From: Yersinia rochesterensis | Lineage (GTDB): Bacteria; Pseudomonadota; Gammaproteobacteria; Enterobacterales; Enterobacteriaceae | DNA: 64,000 nt | Direction: 5' to 3' | Assembly: GCF_003600645.1 (NCBI RefSeq) | Contig: NZ_CP032482.1 | Coordinates: 3,658,001-3,722,000 of the forward strand | Part shown: one piece after another, positions 8,552-18,417 of the stretch | Layout of the letters: every line of letters begins with the position of its first letter | Numbering within the stretch: position 1 is the first letter of the stretch | The notes under the pieces: generated by a model | Told to the model about the DNA's origin: nothing | The model's database searches: none | What the model saw: only the letters and a program-made list of their open reading frames with translations | Program-made: the position numbers and the translations under genes

Positions 8552-9541
8552 TCAGTTATCCATAAAGGTTTGTTGCCATTCGACAATAGTTTTAGGTCTT
8601 TTATCTTTGTCTTCAGGCACATTAGTAAAATAATGAACTCGCAGGCTTCCATTCTTGTCAGGTGCAATATATGCGGCCCACATCAAACCGCTACGATTAT
8701 ACATAATTATCGACGCTCGTTTATTTGCAGCCCCTCGCACCCACGTAGATAATACTTTTGCGCCTCGATTATCCCTGTCTTGGCTATAGATATAGACATT
8801 GGCTGAAGCAATAAATTGGGCATAATGTTCACCGACTAACTCACGGAAAATCTTATCATTCTCGGCATCAGTAAAAATACCAATGGAAAGTAAAGTCGAT
8901 ATTTCGCGTGGATCTTTTTCAGCTCGGACATATTGCCCATCAATAAAAACATCTTTGGGCATCGAGATGCGACAACCCCAACTGCCATTGCTGTGTACTT
9001 GAATAGAACCATCTTTTATTGGAATCAGTAACAGCCGACAATTTGCTGTATTTTCAATAAGATCAATCACAGCCAGCCCTTCAACTTTACGGGCATCAGC
9101 TCTAAAGTTACCGGTATTTTCACCCGACCAGGCATGGCTATCAATACTGAATCCCCACTCCGTAACTCGAGTTACCTTGATAACACCACCCCGGTCATTA
9201 CCTTTGGTGATATTCCACCATTGACCACGCCAGTCGAAATTTTCATCAATGTCTGACATAGAGGCAATGCCCTGAAAATAAGCACGCTGGATACAGTTAT
9301 TACTGGTGCAACTGTTCAGAGATTTCTCCCATACTTGCCGCTGCTGATAAACTGTTTCAGTATCATATTTCACTAACATCGCTTGATAAATATCACTGAG
9401 TGTCTGATCAAGCCAATGAAGATCTTCATCACCGCAGACAGTGTATTCAACCGGTGTTGCTGCTCGCTGGCAGTTTATAGCGAAAGATGAAGATGAGATA
9501 ATCATCAGCAAAAAAAAGAAAACACCGCGAAAAAAAACCAT
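8552..9541 (-). CDS. Secreted protein with N-terminal LprI-like domain
   Basis: 329 residues starting at ATG 9541, with a signal peptide (about residues 1-21, ending SSSFA). After cleavage comes a cysteine-bearing region (NCQRAATPVEYTVCGDEDL, then W/LDQTLSDIYQ and C-x5-C) that resembles the LprI/DUF1311 family, some of whose members inhibit lysozyme. The remaining ~240 residues are beta-rich looking with a few cysteines, and I recognise no other domain. Predicted periplasmic. Function is not known; lysozyme inhibition would be only a guess. Single gene, between the flhA terminator and a ~200-base gap. Confidence 0.6.
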   Translation of the reverse strand: MVFFRGVFFFLLMIISSSSFAINCQRAATPVEYTVCGDEDLHWLDQTLSDIYQAMLVKYDTETVYQQRQVWEKSLNSCTSNNCIQRAYFQGIASMSDIDENFDWRGQWWNITKGNDRGGVIKVTRVTEWGFSIDSHAWSGENTGNFRADARKVEGLAVIDLIENTANCRLLLIPIKDGSIQVHSNGSWGCRISMPKDVFIDGQYVRAEKDPREISTLLSIGIFTDAENDKIFRELVGEHYAQFIASANVYIYSQDRDNRGAKVLSTWVRGAANKRASIIMYNRSGLMWAAYIAPDKNGSLRVHYFTNVPEDKDKRPKTIVEWQQTFMDN

Positions 9542-9738
9542 ATTATTTAGCCTAATGAAAATATATTTTTATTATTAATGAGATAATTACGAATAGGGTT
9601 ATTATATCGGCTTTATGGCTAAAAATCTGTATCTGACAATAAAAATCCACCAGATTATGCTAAGTATCCCGCACAACCCGATGGATTATCCATACTATTA
9701 TTAATGGTAATTATTTCTATTATATAAAGTTAATATCT

Positions 9739-10740
9739 CTACAACTCATTATTCAGCCCTTTCAGGGGTAAATCACCAAGAATAAAATCATTAATGATGC
9801 TGTTGATATCCCTATCACTGCAAAAACCTAATGATTTAGCGTAGCGAGCGTCGAAATTTCCAGGCCAGGAATTGACAATTTTCTCAATGAGTGGGTCTTT
9901 CTGAATCCTAATTAGATCGGCCACTTCATTACCTGCAATGCGCCGTAATGTATCAATTATCTGTTGCACACGAACAGATAACCCAGGCAGATTAATCACT
10001 CGCCCAGACTTAAGCTGACTGGCATCCAGTTGATGACCATGAATCAGGTTATTAATTGCCATTTTCGGCGATAACAGCCACAAGGGTGTTTGTGGGCTAA
10101 CAGGGCAAACTACTGCAATACCCTGTAATGGCTCACGAATAATGCCACTGGCAAAGCTAGAAGCGGCGCGATTAGGTTTGCCGGGGCGCACTACAATAGT
10201 CGGCATTCTTAAGCTACGACCATCCACGAATCCCCGACGGCTATAATCTGCCAGCAATAAATCATTCAATGCTTTTTGCGTCCCATAGGAACTTTGCGGC
10301 GCCCAAACCTGCTCATCGGGCACCACTGCCGGTAACTCTCCGCCAAATACAGCTACTGAACTGGTAATGATGATTTTAGGGCAATGCCCCAATTGACGCG
10401 CCCGCTCCAGCAGCCCACGGGTGGCATCAAAATTGATGCGCATACCCAGTTCAAATTCCTCTTCTGCTTGACTGGAGACAATTGCCGCCAGATGGAAAAC
10501 GGTGCCAATCTGATGGTCAAAAACATTCGCCAGCCATGATGAATCGGCGATATCACCACAAGAGACCTGCACCCGTTCATTCGCTATCCCACGCAGCGGC
10601 ACCACATCACAGGCAATGATTTTATTGATACTGTGCTGATGACCCTGGCTATCCGTCAGACTCTCCAGTGTCAGTAAATGCTCAATTAATCGACGCCCCA
10701 GAAAACCCGCAGCACCCGTTACCATTATGTTCATTGTCAT
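9739..10740 (-). CDS. denD: NAD-dependent epimerase/dehydratase, D-erythronate dehydrogenase-like
   Basis: 333 residues of the extended SDR family. Nucleotide-binding GAAGFLG lies at the N-terminus, the active-site serine region is TSSVAVFG, and the catalytic pair is in YGTQKAL (Y-x-x-x-K). The overall look (R-P-G-K-P-N-R-A-A-S-S-F sequence after the active site) fits the DenD family that oxidises D-erythronate in four-carbon sugar-acid catabolism. It is 19 bases downstream of an MFS permease of the matching class, so the pair is probably an uptake-plus-oxidation unit. The usual partner kinase, aldolase and isomerase genes (otnK/otnC/otnI or denK) are not in the window. Symbol given by resemblance only. 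Confidence 0.6.
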   Translation of the reverse strand: MTMNIMVTGAAGFLGRRLIEHLLTLESLTDSQGHQHSINKIIACDVVPLRGIANERVQVSCGDIADSSWLANVFDHQIGTVFHLAAIVSSQAEEEFELGMRINFDATRGLLERARQLGHCPKIIITSSVAVFGGELPAVVPDEQVWAPQSSYGTQKALNDLLLADYSRRGFVDGRSLRMPTIVVRPGKPNRAASSFASGIIREPLQGIAVVCPVSPQTPLWLLSPKMAINNLIHGHQLDASQLKSGRVINLPGLSVRVQQIIDTLRRIAGNEVADLIRIQKDPLIEKIVNSWPGNFDARYAKSLGFCSDRDINSIINDFILGDLPLKGLNNEL

Positions 10741-10759
10741 ATCCTTTTTATCTGCGCGG

Positions 10760-12070
10760 TTAGCGGTTAACTGTTTTAGCTGGAACTAAAAAGACTAACC
10801 CTGCACCAATAAATAACATGGTGGAAATAATCAACATCCCGACGGTGGTACTTTGCGTCAGATCTTTCAGATACCCCATCATATAAGGTGCGACGAAGCC
10901 CCCCAGGTTGCCCCAGGAGTTAATCAGTGCGATACCTGCGGCGGCAGCGGTGCCACCAAGGAAGGCCGTTGGCAAGCTCCAAAACAGTGGTAAAGTGCTC
11001 AATGCCCCCATAGCTCCTATAGTTAACCCCACCATGGCGATGATGATGTTGTCACTGAAGCTGGCGGAGATGATCATCCCAATTCCACCCAATGTCGCAG
11101 TTAATGCCAAGTGCCAGCGCCGTTCCCGTAAGCGGTCGGCACTGCGTGATACCACGACCATGGTCACAGCCGCCGCCGCATAGGGGATGGCGCTCAATAA
11201 ACCGATGTACAAGATATTGGTCACTCCGCTGTCTTTAATCAGCGTCGGCAACCAAAAACCAATGGTGTAAAAACCGGAAATCAGGCAGAAATAAATAAGG
11301 GTGAGCAACCAGACTCGGGGTTGCAGGAAAATCTCTTTCAGGCTGCTATGGACATGATGCTGTGTGTCATTATCGATATTGGTCTGTAGGATTTTTTTCT
11401 CTTCAACAGTCAGCCATTTGGCATGTGCGATCCTGTCCGTCAGTTTAAAAATCACCAAAATACCGATGAGTATCGAGGGGATACCTTCCAGAATAAACAT
11501 CCATTGCCAGCCAGCAAAACCATGGAAACCATTAAAGGCATCCATTATCCAGCCAGATAGCGGTGCACCAATCACCCCGGATAATGGCACTGCGGTGGCG
11601 AATAAGGCATACATTCGGCCACGGCGGTTACTCGGGAACCAATAAGAAATATACAGGATTACCCCCGGATAGAAGCCGGCCTCAGCAATCCCCAACAAAC
11701 AACGCATCACATAGAATGACATCGGCGTGGTGACGAAAGCCATCCCCGCCGAAATAATGCCCCACGTTATCATGATGCGCGCAATCCACAGCCGCGCCCC
11801 AACACGATGCAACATCAGGTTGCTGGGAATTTCCAGGAAGAAGTAGGCAATAAAGAAGATACCGGCACCAAAACCATATACTGCATCGGAGAATTGTAAG
11901 TCATCAGCCATTTGCAACTTGGCGAAACCCACATTCACCCGATCAAGATAAGCCATGACATAACACAGCATCAATAAAGGTAAAATATGCCATGCCGCTT
12001 TACGATAGGCATGATTCTCCTCCGGTAATACCTTTGGTATCACTAAAGGTTCGGTTGATGATTCAGACAT
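10760..12070 (-). CDS. MFS transporter of the anion:cation symporter family (sugar-acid permease)
   Basis: 436 residues, twelve predicted membrane helices split by a hydrophilic loop around residues 200-240. The N-terminal half contains MAYLDRVNVGFAKLQM and the pattern G-x-x-x-F-x-x-Y-F-x-x-E-I-P-S-N-L-M-L-x-R-x-G-A-R-x-W, typical of the ACS group (tartrate, galactonate, hydroxyphenylacetate permeases). Likely imports the substrate of the adjacent DenD-like dehydrogenase. Start ATG at 12070; the next gene downstream follows after 19 bases, so they are co-transcribed. Confidence 0.8.
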   Translation of the reverse strand: MSESSTEPLVIPKVLPEENHAYRKAAWHILPLLMLCYVMAYLDRVNVGFAKLQMADDLQFSDAVYGFGAGIFFIAYFFLEIPSNLMLHRVGARLWIARIMITWGIISAGMAFVTTPMSFYVMRCLLGIAEAGFYPGVILYISYWFPSNRRGRMYALFATAVPLSGVIGAPLSGWIMDAFNGFHGFAGWQWMFILEGIPSILIGILVIFKLTDRIAHAKWLTVEEKKILQTNIDNDTQHHVHSSLKEIFLQPRVWLLTLIYFCLISGFYTIGFWLPTLIKDSGVTNILYIGLLSAIPYAAAAVTMVVVSRSADRLRERRWHLALTATLGGIGMIISASFSDNIIIAMVGLTIGAMGALSTLPLFWSLPTAFLGGTAAAAGIALINSWGNLGGFVAPYMMGYLKDLTQSTTVGMLIISTMLFIGAGLVFLVPAKTVNR

Positions 12071-12481
12071 AATAAAGCCTCATATTATAATTATTTGCAG
12101 GGAACAAAGGTCAGCCATAATCCTGTCAACTACCGCAGTTGGTGTTGCATATTAATATTAATGTTAATTTTAGTTATTTAATGTTTATTAAAGTTAAATC
12201 TAAGGGATAAGTCGGGAATTAAATGCGATTCAAATCACAACATTTAACAAGAGATAATGGAGAAAGATACAATCAACTGATTTTAAATGAGTTTAAATTT
12301 AATCTTATTCACGAAAAGTAACATTAACAGTGAAAATCGGCAGCAAGTGCCGTCATGAAGAGCAATACGAAAGGGTAAATAGCCAGATACGACTCACCCC
12401 ACGCACAAGAAATTATCGCGGTGAGGTGTCACGAGGAAGCGCTTAGAAATGAAACATAACTGCTCAAGCAGACAATACCTA
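12071..12481. other. Intergenic region between the permease and entA
   Basis: About 410 AT-rich bases with no credible gene. It contains the promoter for the permease operon (reading left) and the 3' end of the ent operon transcript. No clear hairpin-plus-T terminator is visible after entA. A 13-base direct repeat (TCAAGCAGACAAT) occurs at 12463-12475 and 12482-12494, the second copy covering the entA stop codon. Confidence 0.5.
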
Positions 12482-13291
12482 TCAAGCAGACAATGTCGCG
12501 CCGCCGTCTACCACAATATCTTGCAGAGTAATATGGCTGGCTAAATCCGAGGCGAGAAACACCACGGTGTTGGCAATTTCCTGCGGGGTGGCGATTTTCC
12601 CCAGTGGGATACCCAATTTATATTGCGGTGGAAAACCGGCAATCGTCCGCTGCTGCGCATCTTCACTGTGCCACATGCCGCGCTGCATCGGGGTATCCGT
12701 AGAGCCGGGGGAGACCACATTGCACCGCACACCGTAAGCCGCTAACTCTAATCCAACGCAATGACTAAAGCTGGTTAATGCTGCTTTAGAAGCACAATAA
12801 GCCGACATTTGGATGCGCGGCACATGCGCGGCATTGGAGCCAATAGTCACTACCGCGCCAAAACGCTGCCATTTGAACTGTGGGATTAACTGGCGCAAGA
12901 GATAAAACGCGCCGGAAACATTCACATTAAAGCACTGTTGCCAATCTTCGAGACTCAGCGCCTCAGTCTCTGCCATGCGGAGAATCCCGGCACCATTCAC
13001 CAGAACATCAATACGCGGAACCTGGCTCAATAGATGCTGGCACACCAACGCGACTTGCTGCGGGTTGCTAATATCCAGCAACGCCGTGGTAAAAGGGAAG
13101 TTTTGTGTCGCCGAAAAGCTTTTATCCAACCCAACGACATCTGCACCCAGCGCGACAAACTGGCTGGCAATTTGATAGCCAATACCCTGCCCTGCCCCAG
13201 TGACCCACACCCGTTTATCAGTAAAATCCATCTGCGCCGCTTTGTTTATTGCGCAGGTACTTTTCGCGGACGAAACCTGATTAGTCGCCAT
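12482..13291 (-). CDS. entA: 2,3-dihydro-2,3-dihydroxybenzoate dehydrogenase EntA
   Basis: Classical SDR enzyme that oxidises 2,3-dihydro-DHB to 2,3-dihydroxybenzoate, the last step of DHB synthesis. Cofactor motif TGAGQGIG and active-site YCASKAAL (Y-x-x-x-K) are present, and the C-terminus carries the family's [13 protein letters not shown] and VDGGATL. The frame starts at ATG 13291, overlapping the entB stop by one base (TAATG), which gives a 20-residue N-terminal extension compared with E. coli EntA. An internal ATG at 13231 ([14 protein letters not shown]) matches the usual start but has no better ribosome-binding site. Fourth gene of entCEBA. Confidence 0.92.
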   Translation of the reverse strand: MATNQVSSAKSTCAINKAAQMDFTDKRVWVTGAGQGIGYQIASQFVALGADVVGLDKSFSATQNFPFTTALLDISNPQQVALVCQHLLSQVPRIDVLVNGAGILRMAETEALSLEDWQQCFNVNVSGAFYLLRQLIPQFKWQRFGAVVTIGSNAAHVPRIQMSAYCASKAALTSFSHCVGLELAAYGVRCNVVSPGSTDTPMQRGMWHSEDAQQRTIAGFPPQYKLGIPLGKIATPQEIANTVVFLASDLASHITLQDIVVDGGATLSA

Positions 13292-14202
13292 TATTCAGCC
13301 CCGACCAATGACACATTTTTGTCTCGATCAATAAGTTGTGGCTCCAGCAGTTTCCACCAACCATTCAAGCTCGGGTTCTTGGCTAACGCGACAAAACTCA
13401 GTTCTATACCTTGCTGACGCCACTGTGTGGCTAGCGCCATGATATGCACCGAGTTCAGACCATAATCGATCAGATTTTCGTCTTCATCGAAATCATCAGC
13501 ATTTTCATCAATCAGAGCCAGTAATTGCTGTTTTAGCTTTTCTTTACTGAAAATAAGCACATTTTCGTTCACGTTAGCGACAATTTCACTGGTAAATATC
13601 ACCCGCCCGCTGCGCGTTGCCACATACTTAAGTGCCATCAAATGATCTTCCAGAGAGAAATCAGCGATAGCATCGGCGACCATAAATGGCTGAATATCTT
13701 GCATAAAAGCATCTGTGGCGGTCGTCAGGCAGCCGATATGGCCATAAATGCCACAAATAACCAACTGATCACGGCCCTTATCCGCCATGATTTGGCGTAA
13801 TGGTGAGCGGTAAAACGCGCTGTATCGCCATTTAACAAGCACTTCATCATCCGTATCCGGTGTCAGCTCTGAAACGACTCGCTGTTTAGCCGGATGATTA
13901 TTCAAACCTGCGCCCCACATATCATTAAGCAGCGCGCGATCCTCAGCACTTTGATGATTAGGCTGAGCAGTATAAATAACGGGTATTCCCTGCTGTTTAC
14001 AGTAATTTCTCAACGCAGCAATATTTGCGATAACTTGCTGTATCAAATGGTTATTTTCACCATAAAAGCTCACAAAATAGTCCTGCATATCATGGATAAG
14101 TAACACGGCACGGGCGGGGTTAAACTGCCAATTCACTTTATTCGCCGGAAATTGCCCCACTTTAGGGAGGTCATAAGCAGAAAGAACCGGAATAGCCATC
14201 AT
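13291..14202 (-). CDS. entB: Isochorismatase / aryl carrier protein EntB
   Basis: 303 residues, bifunctional. Residues ~1-205 are the isochorismatase domain: [10 protein letters not shown] with the catalytic Asp, [10 protein letters not shown], and [16 protein letters not shown] with the active-site Cys. Residues ~215-290 are the aryl carrier domain, with the phosphopantetheine serine in [10 protein letters not shown]. It turns isochorismate into 2,3-dihydro-DHB and then carries activated DHB to the NRPS. The carrier serine needs a phosphopantetheinyl transferase, but no entD is in this window. Eight bases separate it from entE. Confidence 0.95.
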   Translation of the reverse strand: MMAIPVLSAYDLPKVGQFPANKVNWQFNPARAVLLIHDMQDYFVSFYGENNHLIQQVIANIAALRNYCKQQGIPVIYTAQPNHQSAEDRALLNDMWGAGLNNHPAKQRVVSELTPDTDDEVLVKWRYSAFYRSPLRQIMADKGRDQLVICGIYGHIGCLTTATDAFMQDIQPFMVADAIADFSLEDHLMALKYVATRSGRVIFTSEIVANVNENVLIFSKEKLKQQLLALIDENADDFDEDENLIDYGLNSVHIMALATQWRQQGIELSFVALAKNPSLNGWWKLLEPQLIDRDKNVSLVGAE

Positions 14203-14209
14203 AAAATCC

Positions 14210-15856
14210 TTATTTGCTAAGTGTACTAAGGCGGTCTTGAATATCCTGACGCAACCGCTTTTTATCTATCTTGCCAACGGGAGTAACAGGTAGGCCGGCG
14301 ACGATTTCAAAACGGTCGGGTAATTTGAAATCAGCCACCCCCATCTCACGCAGATATTTACGCAAAGTTACTGGCCGCAGATCGGTATTCGTGACGACAA
14401 TAAATGCGCAGCTTTTCTCACCCATTATTTCGTCCGGCATAGAAACCAATGCCGCGTGAAGAATATCGTTATGGGCCACCAGCAGGTTTTCAATCTCTTC
14501 TGCGGCAATCTTTTCACCACCACGGTTAATCTGATCTTTTTCCCGCCCGACTACCCGCAAATAGCCCTCTTCAGTCATCTGTACCAGATCACCGGAATGG
14601 TAAAATCCTTCTTTATCAAAGGCATTGGCATTATGGGTTGGACTGCGGTAATAACCACGGAAGGTATAAGGGCCGCGCGTCACCAGTGCACCAACCTCTC
14701 CGATAGCCACGGGCATCCCATCACTATCCACCACTTTAATTTCGTCATCCTCGCTGATAGGCCGCCCTTGAGTGGTAAACACCAAGTGGTCGCTGTCACC
14801 AAAGCGAGTGTAATTCACTAATCCTTCCGCCATCCCCAACACCTGCTGCAACTGGCAGCCCAGTCTCTGTGGAATACGGCGAGCCAGAGACTCACTGAGT
14901 TTCGCCCCTCCAACCTGTAACACTTGCAAGCTGGCCAGGTCAGCGGAAAAATGCTCTGCGGCTTGTAGCCACAGGGCCACGGCGGGAGGAACCAAAGAGG
15001 TGAATGTAATTTGGTGGCGTTTAATCAGCGGGAAGCAACTCATCGCGCTGGGATCTGGAGCCAACACTACACAGCCGCCGACATAAAACACCCCTAATGC
15101 CCCCGGTGAACTGAGCGGGTAATTATGGGCGGCCGGTAAAGCGCAGAGATAGCGGGTGTGCTCGTCGAGCTGACAAATTTCCGCGCTGGCCCGCACACTG
15201 TAGTAATAGTCATTGTGGGTGCGAGGGATCAGTTTTGGCGTCCCCGTGCTGCCCCCGGAAAGTTGGAAAAAAGCCACTTCGTCAGCCGCAGAGGGATAAA
15301 ATTCGGCAGTTTCATTATCCCGATCATTAAATCCCCTCTCGCTATACAACAAGGCCTCCAGCGACTGAGCGTAATCGGTATTTCCCGCCACAATGAGGAA
15401 TTCCAGCATTGGCGTTTTTTTCTGTAATTCGGCGCAATAATCCCCTGTGGCAAACAGGTTATGGCTGGCATCAGCAATCAGTAAGCGCGGTTGGATTTGT
15501 TCAATATAAGCATTTAACTCCAATCGGTTATGACTGAATAATGCATTGACGGGCGCAACACCGATTTTTAATAGTGCAAAGTAAACCAGATAAAATTCAG
15601 CACAATTGGGGAGTTGAACCAAGGCGGTATCGCCACGGCGCATGCCCTGATGGGTTAAGCGCACAGCCAACTGCTGCGCTGCCTGCTCGAACTGCGCATA
15701 ACTGATATGGCGCTCACCACAAATGATGGCCGTCGCCTCTGGCCGCTGCTGGCACTGGCGAGACAACATCTCCGTCATCGGCTGGTCTGTCCAATAGCCT
15801 TTCTCGCGATAGCGACGAGCAAACTCTTGCGGCCAACGGGTAAATTCAATACTCAT
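14210..15856 (-). CDS. entE: 2,3-dihydroxybenzoate-AMP ligase EntE
   Basis: 548 residues, stand-alone adenylation enzyme. The phosphate loop is [19 protein letters not shown], and the aryl-acid pocket motif [10 protein letters not shown] carries the Asn that selects DHB over amino acids. Further motifs include YHSGDLV and the C-terminal [14 protein letters not shown] with catalytic Lys in G-K-I-D-K-K. It activates DHB and loads it on EntB. Start ATG overlaps the entC stop (ATGA). Confidence 0.95.
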   Translation of the reverse strand: MSIEFTRWPQEFARRYREKGYWTDQPMTEMLSRQCQQRPEATAIICGERHISYAQFEQAAQQLAVRLTHQGMRRGDTALVQLPNCAEFYLVYFALLKIGVAPVNALFSHNRLELNAYIEQIQPRLLIADASHNLFATGDYCAELQKKTPMLEFLIVAGNTDYAQSLEALLYSERGFNDRDNETAEFYPSAADEVAFFQLSGGSTGTPKLIPRTHNDYYYSVRASAEICQLDEHTRYLCALPAAHNYPLSSPGALGVFYVGGCVVLAPDPSAMSCFPLIKRHQITFTSLVPPAVALWLQAAEHFSADLASLQVLQVGGAKLSESLARRIPQRLGCQLQQVLGMAEGLVNYTRFGDSDHLVFTTQGRPISEDDEIKVVDSDGMPVAIGEVGALVTRGPYTFRGYYRSPTHNANAFDKEGFYHSGDLVQMTEEGYLRVVGREKDQINRGGEKIAAEEIENLLVAHNDILHAALVSMPDEIMGEKSCAFIVVTNTDLRPVTLRKYLREMGVADFKLPDRFEIVAGLPVTPVGKIDKKRLRQDIQDRLSTLSK

Positions 15857-17085
15857 AGCGGCACTCCTGATCGGGTGATGGCGATCGCATTGAGCATGGT
15901 GCCCAATTTGGCTTCAGTTTCTGCCCATTCCAGCGCGGGTTGTGAGGCAGCGACAATGCCCGCCCCAGCAAATAAGCGCACTTGTGTTGGATGTACCGTG
16001 GCGCACCGGATAATCACCGCCCATTCACCATTGCCCTGTTCATCACACCAACCCACAATTCCGCTGAATAACCCCCGCTCAAAAGGCTCTAATTGTTGAA
16101 TTAACTGGCGGGCTTTTTGCGTCGGTAATCCACACAATGCGGGGGTTGGGTGTAACAGATTCGCCAGTTCTAACACCCGCATCTGTGGGTTTTCCAACTC
16201 ACCGCTGATGGCGGAAGATAAGTGCCACAGCGCGGCGGTGCTAATCAATGAAGGTTGTGAAGGGATATGCAGACTTGAGCAATGTGGCGTCAATAAGCGG
16301 CGAATTTCGTCGATAACCAGCCGATGCTCATATTGGTCTTTCTCTGAATCCAGTAATGCCTGGCTAATATCCCAATCATGTTGTGGGTCGTCTTGCCGTT
16401 TCGCCGAACCAGCCAACGGATTGGTATAAACCCCAGCCAGATGTTTACGCACCAATAATTCAGGGCTGGCACCGAGTAATACGCCACCATCAGCAAGCGG
16501 CACGCGAAAATGATGCGCCGTGCTGTTTTGGATCAGTAAATGATTCATAACCTGATCGCTATCAACCGGGATGTCTGTATCAATTTCCAGAATACGGGAC
16601 AGCACAACTTTATGGATTGCACCGCACTGACAAGCAGCAACAGCCTCCCCCACAATATGTTTGAACTCATTTTCATCCGGCAAACTGCGGCTGGTGAGGG
16701 CAGTAACCGCTCTGCGGCTATTAACACACGCAGCATCCACCAAAGCTTGGCGGTCACAAACCTGATAATGTTCCGGAATAAATAAGCACGATGCCTGACG
16801 GGCATCAAAAGGTATGGCCCCGACGATGATAGGCTGTTGTTGTCCAGCATCACGTGCACGTTGGAACGCCGATTGTAGGGCTGATTGCAGTGAATTTTCA
16901 TGGTCAGCACGGCCTTGTGCCGCTTGATTAATTCGTTCGAAAATACCCTGGGTTTTGATACTCTGATGTTTTGAAGTAAATAGAAATGTTGAGGATACAG
17001 CTGAAAACGGCGAATTAACGGGCATGTCTGCAGAGCTGCCGTGTTCTTCAGAGCTGCCATGTTCTTCAGAGTTGAAGTACCGCAC
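15853..17085 (-). CDS. entC: Isochorismate synthase EntC
   Basis: Chorismate-binding enzyme that makes isochorismate, the first committed step to DHB. Visible family motifs: [59 protein letters not shown] and RLFAGAGIV. The frame is open further upstream, but that part would overlap the Fur-box-like palindrome at 17109-17137. Two starts are credible: ATG at 17097 (no ribosome-binding site) and GTG at 17085, which has GGAGG five bases ahead; I use the GTG. The N-terminus contains a tandem duplication [12 protein letters not shown] encoded by an 18-base repeat. First gene of entCEBA, divergent from fepB. Confidence 0.93.
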   Translation of the reverse strand: MRYFNSEEHGSSEEHGSSADMPVNSPFSAVSSTFLFTSKHQSIKTQGIFERINQAAQGRADHENSLQSALQSAFQRARDAGQQQPIIVGAIPFDARQASCLFIPEHYQVCDRQALVDAACVNSRRAVTALTSRSLPDENEFKHIVGEAVAACQCGAIHKVVLSRILEIDTDIPVDSDQVMNHLLIQNSTAHHFRVPLADGGVLLGASPELLVRKHLAGVYTNPLAGSAKRQDDPQHDWDISQALLDSEKDQYEHRLVIDEIRRLLTPHCSSLHIPSQPSLISTAALWHLSSAISGELENPQMRVLELANLLHPTPALCGLPTQKARQLIQQLEPFERGLFSGIVGWCDEQGNGEWAVIIRCATVHPTQVRLFAGAGIVAASQPALEWAETEAKLGTMLNAIAITRSGVPL

Positions 17086-17108
17086 AAAGACCTCCATCAC
17101 AATGCAAA

Positions 17109-17137
17109 TAGTAATGGTAATAATAATTACTATCATT
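17109..17137. promoter_or_regulatory. Fur-box-like operator between entC and fepB
   Basis: An A/T-rich palindromic stretch made of NAT triplets (TAGTAATGGTAATAATAATT then ACTATCATT) resembling the Fur consensus GATAATGATAATCATTATC. It lies 24 bases before the entC start and in front of fepB, so iron-loaded Fur would repress both directions. Identified by eye. Confidence 0.75.
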
Positions 17138-17264
17138 CCCTTTCGTGCGTGGTAAATTACGACTAAGAATTCATATTGTCAATCAATGTAAATATGTTAT
17201 TGATGAATCTTATTTATATATCCCCCCAGAACTGGGGCTTAAAATAGAAAGAGAAAATGCCGTT

Positions 17265-18308
17265 ATGTCCTTTTATATCAATTACATTCAGTATAAAAAA
17301 TGGCGGTCAATATTGACTAAATTGGGTCTTTTGGGCCTTATTTTCTGCTTGTCTGCCTGTAAACCGGCGGAAGAAACTGCGGATCAGCAAGCACCATCAT
17401 CAGGCAATGAGGGTACAGCTACGTGGACCCGCACAGTAGAAACGGCCAAAGGCCCGGTGGTACTAACACATCCCCCCAAACGGATTGTGTCCACCAGTAT
17501 CACCATTACCGGGACTTTGCTGGCTATCAATGCCCCTGTGATTGCCAGTGGGGCGACCGTGCCTGACACCACAGTGGCTGACCATCAAGGTTTCTTTACA
17601 CAATGGTCAGATGTTGCACAGGCCAAAAAACTGGTGCCAATGTACCAGACGGAACCCAATGCCGAAGCTGTCGCTGGAATGAATCCGGACTTAATTATTA
17701 TTTCTGCCACTGGCGGGGATTCGGCCTTGAAGCTCTATGAGCAACTGTCAGTTATCGCCCCCACATTAGTCATTAATTATGATGATAAAAGTTGGCAAGA
17801 GTTAGCCGTCGTGCTGGGCCAGGCAACAGGGCATGAAGCTGACGCACAGCAAGTTATTGAGAAATTCGCTAATCGACTCAATGAGGTAAAGCAGAATATT
17901 ACGCTGCCACCACAACCGATTTCAGCGTTTGTCTATCAAGCGGCGGGCAGCACTGCCAATTTATGGACCGAGCATTCAGCACAGGGAAAACTACTACAGG
18001 AATTGGGCTTCACACTGGCAGAAGTCCCTGATGCGGTGAAAGGCAACACCAGCATGGGGCACCGCAAAGATATCATCCAACTGGGTGGCGAGAAATTGGC
18101 CGAGGGCCTTAACGGTGAAACTATTTTGCTATTCTCCGGCGACCAACCGGCGATTGACGCACTGAAAAATAATAAGTTTTTAGCTCATATCCCAGCAATT
18201 GAACATGATCGAGTTTATGCCGCGGGCTATGATACGTTCCGGTTAGATTATTACAGTGCGAGTCATTTATTGGCACGGATTGAGGGGATGTTTAAGGCTA
18301 AACCTTAA
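17265..18308 (+). CDS. fepB: Ferric catechol siderophore-binding lipoprotein FepB
   Basis: About 347 residues. The N-terminus is a lipoprotein signal with lipobox CLSAC. The rest closely follows FepB: WTRTVETAKGPVVLTHPPKR, IVSTSITITGTLLAINAPVI, ASGATVPDTTVADHQGF, LIIISATGGDSALKLYEQL, NYDDKSWQEL, DIIQLGGEKLAEGLNGET and FRLDYYSA. It receives the ferric siderophore in the periplasm and passes it to FepDGC. The frame is open from a GTG at 17145, but ATG 17265 places the signal peptide correctly. Divergent from entC and under the same operator; fepC lies on the opposite strand downstream. Confidence 0.93.
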   Translation: MSFYINYIQYKKWRSILTKLGLLGLIFCLSACKPAEETADQQAPSSGNEGTATWTRTVETAKGPVVLTHPPKRIVSTSITITGTLLAINAPVIASGATVPDTTVADHQGFFTQWSDVAQAKKLVPMYQTEPNAEAVAGMNPDLIIISATGGDSALKLYEQLSVIAPTLVINYDDKSWQELAVVLGQATGHEADAQQVIEKFANRLNEVKQNITLPPQPISAFVYQAAGSTANLWTEHSAQGKLLQELGFTLAEVPDAVKGNTSMGHRKDIIQLGGEKLAEGLNGETILLFSGDQPAIDALKNNKFLAHIPAIEHDRVYAAGYDTFRLDYYSASHLLARIEGMFKAKP

Positions 18309-18417
18309 TTATTTGATGTTTTATCAGACCGGTTAGTTTTTGGAGGATGATCTGGGGGCGTTCACAACTGAACCAGATCACCATCAACAAACCCCATCTA
18401 TATCTTAAAAATTAAAA

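Noticed and set aside
17098..17136. N-terminal extension of EntC (MIVIIITITICIV...)
   Set aside because: It is a translation of the Fur-like AT triplet repeat, not of a conserved protein part; the E. coli enzyme has nothing alike.
18309..18417. Possible terminator between fepB and fepC (GATCTGG...CCAGATC)
   Set aside because: Only a 7-bp stem with a ~16-base loop and no T-tract on either side; too weak to call.
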